Part shown: piece by piece, positions 1 to 5,523 of the stretch
Layout: each line of letters begins with the position of its first letter
Position numbering within the stretch: position 1 is the stretch's first letter
NCBI GenBank assembly: GCA_041751795.1
Contig: JBGSWU010000001.1
Span: 1 to 14,207, forward strand
Origin: JBBECJ01 sp041751795
GTDB taxonomy: Bacteria; Chloroflexota; Chloroflexia; Thermomicrobiales; CFX8
Direction: 5' to 3'
DNA: 14,207 bases
Notes under the pieces: generated by a model
Told to the model about the DNA's origin: nothing
The model's input: the letters and a program-made list of their open reading frames with translations, nothing else
Databases searched by the model: none
Translations under genes and position numbers: made by a program

Positions 1-155
1 TCAGCCAACTCTGGGAGGGCGACCCGAGGATCGCCGTCAAGCAGCACGGCGAATCAGGGATATCCATGACACCAGATACGCTGGCCGAAGGTGATGAACA
101 CATCCTCACCGAACGGCTGCTGGGTATCGTCACTGTAGCGACTGCAACCAGGTAG
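1..155 (+). CDS. C-terminal fragment of a SelA-like PLP-dependent protein (partial)
   Basis: The frame starting at base 3 is open from the window edge to a TAG at 153-155 and encodes about 50 residues. They include LWEGDPRIAV, then MTPDTLAEGDEHILTERL. The order 'L-x-x-GDP-x-I', a short beta-hairpin, then 'P-x-TL-x-x-G(D/E)E' and a last helix resembles the C-terminus of the SelA / D-glucosaminate-6-phosphate ammonia-lyase branch of fold-type I PLP enzymes. The PLP lysine and the rest of the protein lie outside the window, so the substrate cannot be inferred. It converges on the MFS gene on the opposite strand, whose stop codon is only 12 bases away. The call rests on a short tail matched from memory and is moderate at best; an unrelated protein tail is possible. 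Confidence 0.5.
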   Translation, partial: SQLWEGDPRIAVKQHGESGISMTPDTLAEGDEHILTERLLGIVTVATATR

Positions 156-166
156 CAACCCCGCCG

Positions 167-1360
167 TCAGGTTGCTTCCCCGTGCGACACCTTGCGTGTT
201 CCGATGATCACGACCAACGGCGCGATCATCGCCGCCGCAAGCAGCAACGGCAGTTCGGGTCGAATCTCGTAAAGCGGGCCAGCGGCGACCGGCGCGAGGA
301 CGAAGCCGCTGCCTGCCAGGATCTCGCCCATCGCGAAGACGTGTGGACGCAGCCGATCCGGAGTTGCCTCACCGAGCGCGGCTGAGTAGAGCGGCCAGGC
401 CGCGAAGAATCCTCCACGAAGCGTCATCGCGACGAGAACGAAGGGCAGCATTTCGGCGCGCAGGAACAGGACGAATGCGCAGGCTGTAATACCGATCGTT
501 ATCGCGACGGCTCGCAGAGGTGCGTTGCTCAGCCGCAGACTTCGGGCGACGATCGTCGAGAAGACGATCGAGCCAACGGCTGTCAGCGCCGTCATTGGCG
601 GGATGACTGCCTCACTGTAGCCCTTTGCCTCGTGCAGGAAGATCGAGAGAAGGGAGGTCCCCATCCCAATCGCGAAGAACGCCAGAAACTGCAAGCCGAG
701 CAGCATCCGCAACCCTGGAACCTGCAATAGTCCACGATAGCCGCCCCCGCGTGCGTCATCATCGTCCTCGGTCGCCGCGATCGGTCGCAGGCGAGTTATC
801 AGCACAATCGAGATGAGCGAAAAGGCGGCAGCCGTGACGAACGGAGCCCGCAGACCCAGAGTTGCGACGAGCGCGCCCGAAAGGAGTGGCGTGACCAGCA
901 GCGAGACGGACGGCCCGATCGTGAAGATGATCGCGAAGGCGCGTACCCGTCGCTCACCGGCATTGCGGGCCACGAACGTCGATGCCAGCGGAAAGGCAAC
1001 ATCGCCAATCGCCATTCCGAGCAGCGCAGGCAGCAGCCACGGCCAGCTCGGTGCCAGCGCGGCACTGAAAATGCCGATTGTCGCGATCACCCGGGCGACG
1101 ATCATGACGCGCTTCATCCCGAAGCGGCGCGAAAGCCAGGCCGATGGCAGCAGCGCGAAGAGGCGCAGTATGCCGCCCAGCCCAAGCAATGCGCCGACTA
1201 GCGTCACCGGCGCGTCTAATTTTTCGATCCAGATCGGCCAGAGTGCGAAGTACGATCCGAACGCTGCTTCAAGAAAGATCAGCGCCCAGAAGATCAGCCC
1301 GTTCTCACGTCCCAGCCCAAACTGCCAGCGCGCCCCCGCGGCTGGCGTCGCAACGACCAT
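167..1360 (-). CDS. MFS transporter, 12-TM
   Basis: 397-residue integral membrane protein made almost entirely of hydrophobic helices, about twelve by eye. The usual long cytoplasmic stretch lies between the two six-helix halves (around residues 193-207, with a run of four Asp and an RGGG). A degenerate MFS motif A sits between TM2 and TM3 (AWLSRRFGMKR, about residues 74-84), and the second half has short basic loops. Length and topology are typical of a proton-driven major facilitator exporter or importer. Substrate is unknown; the general pattern is of the multidrug/sugar-efflux-like MFS-1 group. The ATG at 1360 follows a GGGAAGGGAAG purine run on the minus strand. A CATAAT -10-like hexamer (minus strand, 1385-1390) lies 24 bases upstream, without a convincing -35. 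The gene is divergent from the GNAT gene, with a 94-base gap. Confidence 0.85.
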   Translation of the reverse strand: MVVATPAAGARWQFGLGRENGLIFWALIFLEAAFGSYFALWPIWIEKLDAPVTLVGALLGLGGILRLFALLPSAWLSRRFGMKRVMIVARVIATIGIFSAALAPSWPWLLPALLGMAIGDVAFPLASTFVARNAGERRVRAFAIIFTIGPSVSLLVTPLLSGALVATLGLRAPFVTAAAFSLISIVLITRLRPIAATEDDDDARGGGYRGLLQVPGLRMLLGLQFLAFFAIGMGTSLLSIFLHEAKGYSEAVIPPMTALTAVGSIVFSTIVARSLRLSNAPLRAVAITIGITACAFVLFLRAEMLPFVLVAMTLRGGFFAAWPLYSAALGEATPDRLRPHVFAMGEILAGSGFVLAPVAAGPLYEIRPELPLLLAAAMIAPLVVIIGTRKVSHGEAT

Positions 1361-1438
1361 CCTGCTTCCCTTCCCGTCTGATGCATTATGGCACCGCGGG
1401 AGATGATCGACGTGGATCAGCTTCGATCGCGATGACGT

Positions 1439-1446
1439 GGGAGGAA
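1439..1446 (+). promoter_or_regulatory. Ribosome binding site deciding the GNAT start
   Basis: GGGAGGAA lies 8 bases before the ATG at 1455. The earlier in-frame GTG at 1437 overlaps this Shine-Dalgarno sequence and has none of its own, so 1455 is the better start. Confidence 0.65.
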
Positions 1447-1454
1447 CAGCGACG

Positions 1455-1853
1455 ATGGAGTATCTCAGCGTTGGCGAGCATCACATCGACGGTGTGTTGC
1501 ACCTGACTGCGCAGGAGGGGTGGCCCAGCCTTTCAGCCGATCCGGAACGCGCATGGGGTGTCATGACTGCGCCCGGGGTGATAGCGGTCGTTGCTGTCGA
1601 TGGTGGCGAGATCGTCGGGTTCGCTCGTGCCCTCACCGATGGCGCGATCACGACGTACCTGGCGGAACTGGTTGTCGCCCCGTCCTGTCGCGGACGCGGC
1701 ATCGGACGCAGGCTGATCGACGAGGTCTTCAGCCGCTGCGGGACGACGCGCATGGATCTGTTGGTTGACGGAGCGGCTGAGGCGTTCTATCGCGCGTTTC
1801 AGCACCGCCAATTACCTGGCTACCGTATCTATCCTGATATCGGGAGGCGGTAG
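1455..1853 (+). CDS. GNAT-family N-acetyltransferase
   Basis: Small (132-residue) acetyl-CoA-dependent acyltransferase of the GNAT fold. The central strand and motif A read ELVVAPSCRGRGIGRRL (residues 71-87); the R-G-R-G-I-G loop is the pyrophosphate-binding Q/RxxGxG/A signature. Motif B follows as a beta-strand (MDLLVDG) and the helix AEAFYRAF (108-115), where the Tyr in FYRAF is the usual general acid position. The protein ends with PGYRIYPDIG. The family acetylates amines of small molecules or proteins; the acceptor here cannot be predicted. The ATG at 1455 is chosen because of the well-spaced GGGAGGAA. It is a single gene, divergent from the MFS gene and 93 bases upstream of the M24 gene on the same strand. 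Confidence 0.85.
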   Translation: MEYLSVGEHHIDGVLHLTAQEGWPSLSADPERAWGVMTAPGVIAVVAVDGGEIVGFARALTDGAITTYLAELVVAPSCRGRGIGRRLIDEVFSRCGTTRMDLLVDGAAEAFYRAFQHRQLPGYRIYPDIGRR

Positions 1854-1946
1854 GGGCTGTTGTCAGTTCAGAAACCAGAGTCCGGCCTGGACGATCCTCG
1901 GCTATCCTGTGCCAAATGTCGAGAATCGGGCGAGGAGGGATAAACG

Positions 1947-3092
1947 ATGACAACCACCAGCAAACCGGAACCCCTGTACAACGTCGCTGAGTTCCAGCGG
2001 ATGTTCGACGAAATCGGGCTGGACGCAGTCATTGCCCGTTCGGGGAGAAACGTCGCTTATCTGGCTGGCATGCGCTTTCCGGGGACGCTCGGACGGCTTC
2101 AGGACTTCGCCCACGCGCCACGTGCCGTGCTGGCGGTCATGCCGCGCGATGGTGATGGAACACTGGTGGCATCGAACATCGCCGCTGGTCTGGCACGGCG
2201 GACGACTTGGCTGGACGATATCCGCACCTACGTCGAGTACAGCGAGTCTCCGTTCTCCGTTGCGGCAGCGGCGCTGGCCGATCGTGGACTGGCCCGTGGG
2301 CGAATCGGCGTTGAACGTCGCGAAATCGGCGCGCAGCAGTGGGACGATCTGGTCGCAGCCCTGCCGAACGCAGAACTGATTGATTGCACCGATGCGCTCG
2401 AAGCGGTCCGTAACATCAAGACACCAGGTGAACTGGCGTTGCTGCGCAATGCGGCTGCGATTCAGGACCAGGCGCACATCGACGTCTTCAGCACTGCTCG
2501 GTCGGGAGAGACCGAGCGGGAACTGCACGCACGGATGATTGCAGCAATGCTCCGGCTCGGCGCTGAGAGCGCACACGGCATGATGCAGTCCAGCAAAACG
2601 ACGATGACCTATGGCGGTGAAGGCGACGTGCCGATCGAACGTGGCGACGCTGTCCGGACTGACTATGTCTGCTATGTCGAAGGGTATGCGGCCAATCTGT
2701 CACGGATGGCGGTGATGGGCGCGCCGAGCAGTGAGCAGGAGCGACTCTATAGCCTGGTCCGCGACGTTCACCGATCGACCATCGAGACAACCTTGCGGCC
2801 CGGCGTTGCGGCCAGCGATGTCTATGCCTACGTTCGCGATCGATTCGTCAAGGCGGGCTACCCGAAGGTCTCAGGTCTGGTTGGTCACTCGATCGGCGTC
2901 TGGTGGCATCAGGAAGAACCGATGCTCGTACCAGGCGAATCGCGTGTACTACGACCAAACATGGTCGTCTGCCTTGAACCGATTCTCGATGGCTTCTGGC
3001 ACCTACAGGACGAGATCCTCATCACCGAGAGGGATCCGGAACTTCTCTCGCCAATGTTCAACACGGACAGCGTGTTCATCATGGGTGATTGA
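1947..3092 (+). CDS. M24-family (prolidase/creatinase fold) protein with altered metal site
   Basis: 381 residues in two domains: an N-terminal creatinase-N domain (about 10-150) and a C-terminal pita-bread domain (about 160-375). The M24 landmarks are present: RGDAVRTDY (232-240), GHSIGVWWH (313-321), LRPNMVVCLEP (335-345) and LQDEILIT (353-360). Compared with the D-D-H-E-E metal site of methionine aminopeptidase and prolidase, D239, H314 and E344 are in place. The second Asp is Asn250 (GYAANLSR) and the last Glu aligns with Gln354. The fold is certain; whether it binds two metals is doubtful. Such changes are known in non-peptidase members such as creatinase, so activity on an amidine, amide or other C-N bond is as likely as Xaa-Pro cleavage. 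A GAGGAGGGA sequence 6 bases before the ATG supports the start. There is no signal peptide, so it should be cytoplasmic. Confidence 0.87.
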   Translation: MTTTSKPEPLYNVAEFQRMFDEIGLDAVIARSGRNVAYLAGMRFPGTLGRLQDFAHAPRAVLAVMPRDGDGTLVASNIAAGLARRTTWLDDIRTYVEYSESPFSVAAAALADRGLARGRIGVERREIGAQQWDDLVAALPNAELIDCTDALEAVRNIKTPGELALLRNAAAIQDQAHIDVFSTARSGETERELHARMIAAMLRLGAESAHGMMQSSKTTMTYGGEGDVPIERGDAVRTDYVCYVEGYAANLSRMAVMGAPSSEQERLYSLVRDVHRSTIETTLRPGVAASDVYAYVRDRFVKAGYPKVSGLVGHSIGVWWHQEEPMLVPGESRVLRPNMVVCLEPILDGFWHLQDEILITERDPELLSPMFNTDSVFIMGD

Positions 3093-3260
3093 CCCAGGAT
3101 TTCATCCACACTGATACGTGGAGGGTGACACGGAAGAGTGCATTGTGATCGTCCGTGAAGCTGGATTCCCTCGTCATTCCGGGAGGTTAGAGGACGATAT
3201 TCCCCGACGCGTTTGCGCGAATCGTAACTTTTGGGCACAATTGCCTCGACGAACGCCAGG

Positions 3261-3308
3261 CGTTGTTAATCCAATTCTCCTGATCGAGCAGGATTGGAAC
3301 GAACAACG
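3261..3308. repeat. Imperfect inverted repeat / hairpin
   Basis: CGTTGTT and AACAACG form the outer arms; TCCAAT...CCTG and CAGG...ATTGGA form the inner arms around an ATCGAG loop. The result is about 17 base pairs with an internal loop and a 3-nt bulge. The left arm overlaps a second small palindrome, AACGCC-A-GGCGTT (3252-3264), so two mutually exclusive folds are possible. No T-tract follows, so it is not a classical terminator. Confidence 0.6.
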
Positions 3309-3360
3309 ACCTTTGCCAGTCTGGTGGTGGGGCACTGAACTGGAAATGTGTTCGTACAGG

Positions 3361-3397
3361 CCGAATCGGGTTGGCTTCAGGAAGCGATCCGATTCGG
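3361..3397. repeat. Perfect 9-bp inverted repeat with nested stem
   Basis: CCGAATCGG (3361-3369) pairs perfectly with CCGATTCGG (3389-3397). Between them GCTTC and GAAGC form an inner stem, giving one 37-base, two-part hairpin. No U-run follows. Confidence 0.65.
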
Positions 3398-3462
3398 AAA
3401 CTGGCTGCTACGTCAACTGTAGCGCCAGCCATTCAGACAAATCCCGGGTCCAACATTCGAGC

Positions 3463-3478
3463 GTCATCAGGTGATGAC
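3463..3478. repeat. Palindrome, 7-bp arms (possible operator)
   Basis: GTCATCA-GG-TGATGAC is a perfect dyad with a 2-base centre. It lies 38 bases upstream of the -35 hexamer of the promoter at 3516-3544, so a dimeric regulator binding site is plausible but unproven. Confidence 0.45.
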
Positions 3479-3515
3479 ACCCTGAGATTTCCGCATCCAG
3501 CCGCGAAGACTGCGG

Positions 3516-3544
3516 TTGACGTGGCATCGTTGGCGGTGTATTGT
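3516..3544 (+). promoter_or_regulatory. Putative sigma-70-type promoter upstream of the lipoprotein gene
   Basis: TTGACG (3516-3521), a 17-base spacer, then TATTGT (3539-3544). Each hexamer is close to consensus and the spacing is ideal. A second perfect -35 (TTGACA, 3549-3554) follows, but its -10 (AATTCA) is poor. Transcription from here would give a leader of roughly 220 bases before the GTG at 3774. Confidence 0.4.
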
Positions 3545-3640
3545 CTCTTTGACATGAACGACGCTTTTGGCAATTCAGCAATAGTTGTCAGATTGTCACA
3601 GCGAGTCTCAGGCGGCGTACGAGCATCATGACCGTACAGA

Positions 3641-3724
3641 GTGTCCGTTTTCGTTGCCGGGATGCTGATTCTCGCAGGTGCAGGGATAGGATGGTCCTCA
3701 GATGAGACGACGAAACGGTGCTGA
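3641..3724 (+). CDS. Possible 27-residue hydrophobic small ORF
   Basis: GTG-initiated frame encoding a peptide with one membrane-like stretch (VFVAGMLILAGAGIGW), then a polar tail SSDETTKRC and a TGA stop. It lies downstream of the promoter at 3516-3544 and 49 bases before the lipoprotein GTG. It could be a small membrane peptide or leader peptide. No ribosome binding site is visible and the start is a guess, so it may be chance. Confidence 0.2.
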   Translation: MSVFVAGMLILAGAGIGWSSDETTKRC

Positions 3725-3773
3725 AACGGTGCCAATCAGACATAGGATTGGGATAGGTGTACCGGGCGCACGC

Positions 3774-4430
3774 GTGAGCCGCCTCGCTATCGCGCTGTTG
3801 ACGCTGGCTGGATTCCTGTTGAGTGCATGTGGTGACGGGAATGCCGAGCGTGCCAGCAGTGGGCCGACGTCACCGGCGGGTGTGCCTGCCGTGACCGTCT
3901 CGCCTCGTGAACAGGCACAGGCCGCCACTGCCACGACCACTCGGGGCGCGACAACTGCCACACGAACAGCCACCCGATCTGCGACCCCCGCCGTCACCCG
4001 GACGCCAGCCCGGACGCCGACGCCGATCCCGCCACCAGAGCCGGCGATTGGGGACACGATCGAGACTGATGGTTGGAAGTTGACGATCATAGGGTTCGAT
4101 CTGTATCAGACGGTTGGCGCCAGTACGGCAGATGGCATGTACCTATACCTGCGCATGTCGATTGAGAACACGACCGATCAGCCTCGCGTGTTTCCATTCG
4201 ACGGCCTCGTCGTCCTCGATGTCAATGACATGAGCTACTTCCTGTCTGAGCCGCCGACACGGGAAACACTGACCTACGACTTCGGGTTTGAGATCGATGA
4301 AGAGCTCGCGCCTGGAGCAAGCCAGAGTGTCGCAGCCGTCTTCGATATCGCGCCGGACGCGACTGGGCTGGTCCTGACAACGCCGTCGCGAGTGTTTCAG
4401 ATCCGGATTGAGTACGACGAACCGAAGTAG
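3774..4430 (+). CDS. Lipoprotein with Thr/Pro-rich linker and DUF4352-like domain
   Basis: From the GTG at 3774 the protein has 218 residues. It starts with a textbook lipoprotein signal: a short basic n-region (SR), the hydrophobic core LAIALLTLAGFL and the lipobox LSAC with Cys19. A low-complexity Ala/Thr/Arg/Pro linker follows (about residues 22-82). The C-terminal domain begins IGDTIETDGWKLTI and contains YLYLRMSIENTTDQPRVFPF and a late ELAPGASQSVAAVFDI. This is the pattern of DUF4352/Ig-like extracellular domains, with strands, an N-T/S turn and 'L-x-PG-x-x-x-x-x-x-V-F-D'. It should be anchored to the outer face of the membrane; function is unknown. The in-frame ATG at 3702 would put about 24 charged residues before the signal peptide, so the GTG is preferred, although its ribosome site is weak. 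The stop codon lies inside the first unit of the tandem repeat at 4427. Confidence 0.75.
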   Translation: MSRLAIALLTLAGFLLSACGDGNAERASSGPTSPAGVPAVTVSPREQAQAATATTTRGATTATRTATRSATPAVTRTPARTPTPIPPPEPAIGDTIETDGWKLTIIGFDLYQTVGASTADGMYLYLRMSIENTTDQPRVFPFDGLVVLDVNDMSYFLSEPPTRETLTYDFGFEIDEELAPGASQSVAAVFDIAPDATGLVLTTPSRVFQIRIEYDEPK

Positions 4431-4477
4431 CGTAGCGGTTCAGGTAGCGCAACGGTTCGATTAGCGCAGCGGTCAGC
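4427..4477. repeat. Three tandem copies of a 17-bp repeat
   Basis: Units at 4427-4443, 4444-4460 and 4461-4477 follow the consensus GTAGCGYARCGGTTCRG with a few mismatches each. The array starts over the lipoprotein stop codon, so the last bases of the gene belong to the first unit. The copies are contiguous, with no spacer. Confidence 0.75.
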
Positions 4478-4489
4478 CAGGATGACTGG

Positions 4490-4620
4490 CGTGGGTGGAA
4501 GCTGAAAGGGGAAAGTGGGGGGAGGGCGCGGGTGTCGCGTCCTCGGGGTTTTGATGGGTGCGGTGTGTTCCCCCGCCTCACAATTCCACTTTCACGTTCC
4601 CCTTTCAACTTCCACCCACG
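4490..4620. repeat. 131-bp palindromic element with 24-bp terminal inverted repeats (MITE- or REP-like)
   Basis: The left arm 4490-4513 and right arm 4597-4620 match at 23 of 24 positions when reverse-complemented; both ends read CGTGGGTGGAAG/CTTCCACCCACG. The interior also pairs in part: GAAAGTGG at 4511-4518 matches the right side again, and GAGG followed by a G-rich run faces CCCCCGCCTC. Almost the whole element can therefore fold as one long imperfect hairpin. There is no ORF inside and no clear target-site duplication in the flanks. It may be a non-autonomous mobile element, a REP-type repeat or a strong bidirectional transcription barrier. Confidence 0.7.
4508..4532 (+). other. Predicted G-quadruplex motif
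   Basis: Four G-runs (GGGG, GGGGGG, GGG, GGG) are separated by loops of 5, 1 and 3 bases, satisfying the canonical G3+N1-7 pattern. The motif lies on the left flank of the palindromic element and would compete with its hairpin. Confidence 0.5.
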
Positions 4621-4702
4621 TTCAGGCTCCAGCCCGCTCGGTGGCTGAGCATTCGACCCCCTGATTCCCTGTTTTATCCAAACGTCATCCATCACAACCT
4701 GC

Positions 4703-4731
4703 CCACCCGGCCAGTGCGGTATGGCCGGTGG
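4703..4731. repeat. Strong hairpin in the leader of the receiver-like gene
   Basis: CCACCCGGCCA (4703-4713) pairs with TGGCCGGTGG (4722-4731) over 10 base pairs, with one bulged C and an 8-base loop. There is no T-run, so it is a possible leader structure rather than a simple terminator. Confidence 0.5.
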
Positions 4732-4792
4732 TGCTGCCGCGAGTCCCACCGTTCATCTGTGGCTGCGCGTCTCGTCGCGCCCTATGCTGGTT

Positions 4793-4817
4793 GTACGCAC
4801 AACGACGTGTGGCGTAC
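4793..4817. promoter_or_regulatory. Dyad upstream of the receiver-like gene (possible operator)
   Basis: GTACGCACA (4793-4801) and TGTGGCGTAC (4808-4817) form an inverted repeat with one bulged base around ACGACG. An overlapping GTTGT-ACGC-ACAAC dyad (4790-4803) shares the left half. Position, 50 bases before the ATG, fits a regulator site or an RNA hairpin. Confidence 0.4.
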
Positions 4818-4866
4818 CGACGCATCATCCACGGCGACGATGGAGTCGCGCGGGACCAGTGACGAG

Positions 4867-5400
4867 ATGAGAAGCACGATGAACGACCTGACGGACGTGG
4901 CTCCAACAATGACCGACTTGGACGACAACGACGTCGTCCTGGCTGGCGGGGTGGCCGGTGAAAGCGACATTGCTCATATCCTGATCGTCGATCACGACGC
5001 CGACTGCGCCGACGCGCTCCAGACGATCCTCACTGATTTGCCGGGCATTGCGGCGGTCCGAACGACGATGACAGCCGGCACAGCCTTCGATCTGCTCGAT
5101 GATGGATCGTACGATGTCGTCGGGTTCGGGTTGTCACAGGCGATCAGTTCGGATCCGGATATCATCCTTATCGGTGCTCATCAACCGGAGCCGAGTGAGA
5201 CTGATCTCGAACTACAGGAAACGTTGAAGACGTTTCGTAGCCGCGTTCCGCATGCGTCAATCGTTCTTCTCAGTGTCTACCCCAACCGGTACCGGGAGGC
5301 ATTCGGCGACCACGTTGACGGTTGCATCCGTAAGGACACGAACGCCCGTGAGTTGCATGCATTGATCGACGAGTTGCGCACGAAGCCACCTGGTCGCTAG
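4867..5400 (+). CDS. Receiver-like (pseudo-receiver) protein lacking the phospho-acceptor Asp
   Basis: 177 residues from the ATG at 4867; ATGs at 4843 and 4879 are alternatives, and no ribosome site settles the matter. A polar, acidic N-terminal stretch of about 35 residues precedes a CheY-like domain. Strand 1 reads AHILIVDHDAD (36-46), with the acidic pair reduced to D42-H43. Strand 3 reads PDIILIGAHQPE (97-108), so the phosphorylated Asp is Gly103. Strand 4 ends SIVLLSVY, with Ser136 at the Thr/Ser switch position. Strand 5 gives DGCIRKDT, keeping Lys156. The segment between helix 2 and strand 3 is longer than usual (SYDVVGFGLSQAISS). No DNA-binding or enzymatic output domain follows. It is probably a phosphorylation-independent signalling or partner-binding protein in the cytoplasm; no histidine kinase is nearby. 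Confidence 0.7.
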   Translation: MRSTMNDLTDVAPTMTDLDDNDVVLAGGVAGESDIAHILIVDHDADCADALQTILTDLPGIAAVRTTMTAGTAFDLLDDGSYDVVGFGLSQAISSDPDIILIGAHQPEPSETDLELQETLKTFRSRVPHASIVLLSVYPNRYREAFGDHVDGCIRKDTNARELHALIDELRTKPPGR

Positions 5401-5462
5401 CCCCATCGCATCACAATCGACGTACGGAATCACGCGGCATGGTTCCCGCGACATGATGTCCA

Positions 5463-5496
5463 GCGGACCAGCCTGCAAGGGTGCCGGCTGGACCGC
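5463..5496. repeat. Hairpin between the receiver-like and glycosyltransferase genes
   Basis: GCGG-A-CCAGCC (5463-5473) pairs with GGCTGG-A-CCGC (5486-5496): ten base pairs around one A/A mismatch, with a 12-base loop. It sits 27 bases before the glycosyltransferase GTG. With no T-tract it could be a weak terminator for the upstream gene or a leader structure of the downstream one. Confidence 0.45.
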
Positions 5497-5510
5497 GACC
5501 GTTGCTGGAT

Positions 5511-5516
5511 GGAAGG
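5511..5516 (+). promoter_or_regulatory. Ribosome binding site deciding the glycosyltransferase start
   Basis: GGAAGG lies 7 bases before the GTG at 5524 and overlaps the in-frame ATG at 5509, which has no site of its own. Confidence 0.5.
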
Positions 5517-5523
5517 CGTGCGG

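Larger units (their letters stand above)
3093..3773. other. Hairpin-rich intergenic region
   Basis: About 680 bases between the M24 gene and the lipoprotein gene with no convincing gene. Open frames here (for example 3118-3474 on + and 3187-3432 on -) lack ribosome sites and recognisable domains. The stretch holds several strong inverted repeats (3252-3264, 3261-3308, 3361-3397, 3463-3478), a good sigma-70-like promoter at 3516-3544 and a short hydrophobic ORF at 3641-3724. It could be a structured RNA locus or degraded DNA; I do not recognise an RNA family. Confidence 0.6.
4431..4866. other. Repeat- and hairpin-rich intergenic region
   Basis: About 435 bases between the lipoprotein and the receiver-like gene. 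In order it holds the 17-bp tandem repeats, a small GCCAG/CTGGC hairpin (4476-4490), the 131-base palindromic element (4490-4620), a GCTC-AGCC/GGCTGAGC hairpin (4626-4650), a strong hairpin at 4703-4731, and the dyad at 4793-4817. The frame upstream of 4867 is open as far as 4558, but its residues are unlike any protein domain and run through the palindrome, so I treat it as non-coding. Confidence 0.65.

Noticed and set aside
226..1406. Long plus-strand ORFs opposite the MFS gene (for example 813-1406)
   Set aside because: They are antisense shadows of a clear 12-TM protein, a common effect in GC-rich DNA.
3118..3474. 118-codon ORF in the intergenic region
   Set aside because: No ribosome site, no domain, and odd composition; its frame runs across hairpin arms.
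4427..4477. Tandem repeats as a CRISPR array
   Set aside because: Units are contiguous, only 17 bp, with no spacers and no cas genes.
4558..4866. N-terminal extension of the receiver-like protein to an ATG at 4558
   Set aside because: The translated residues are low-complexity and run through the right arm of the palindrome; the receiver fold starts near 4970.
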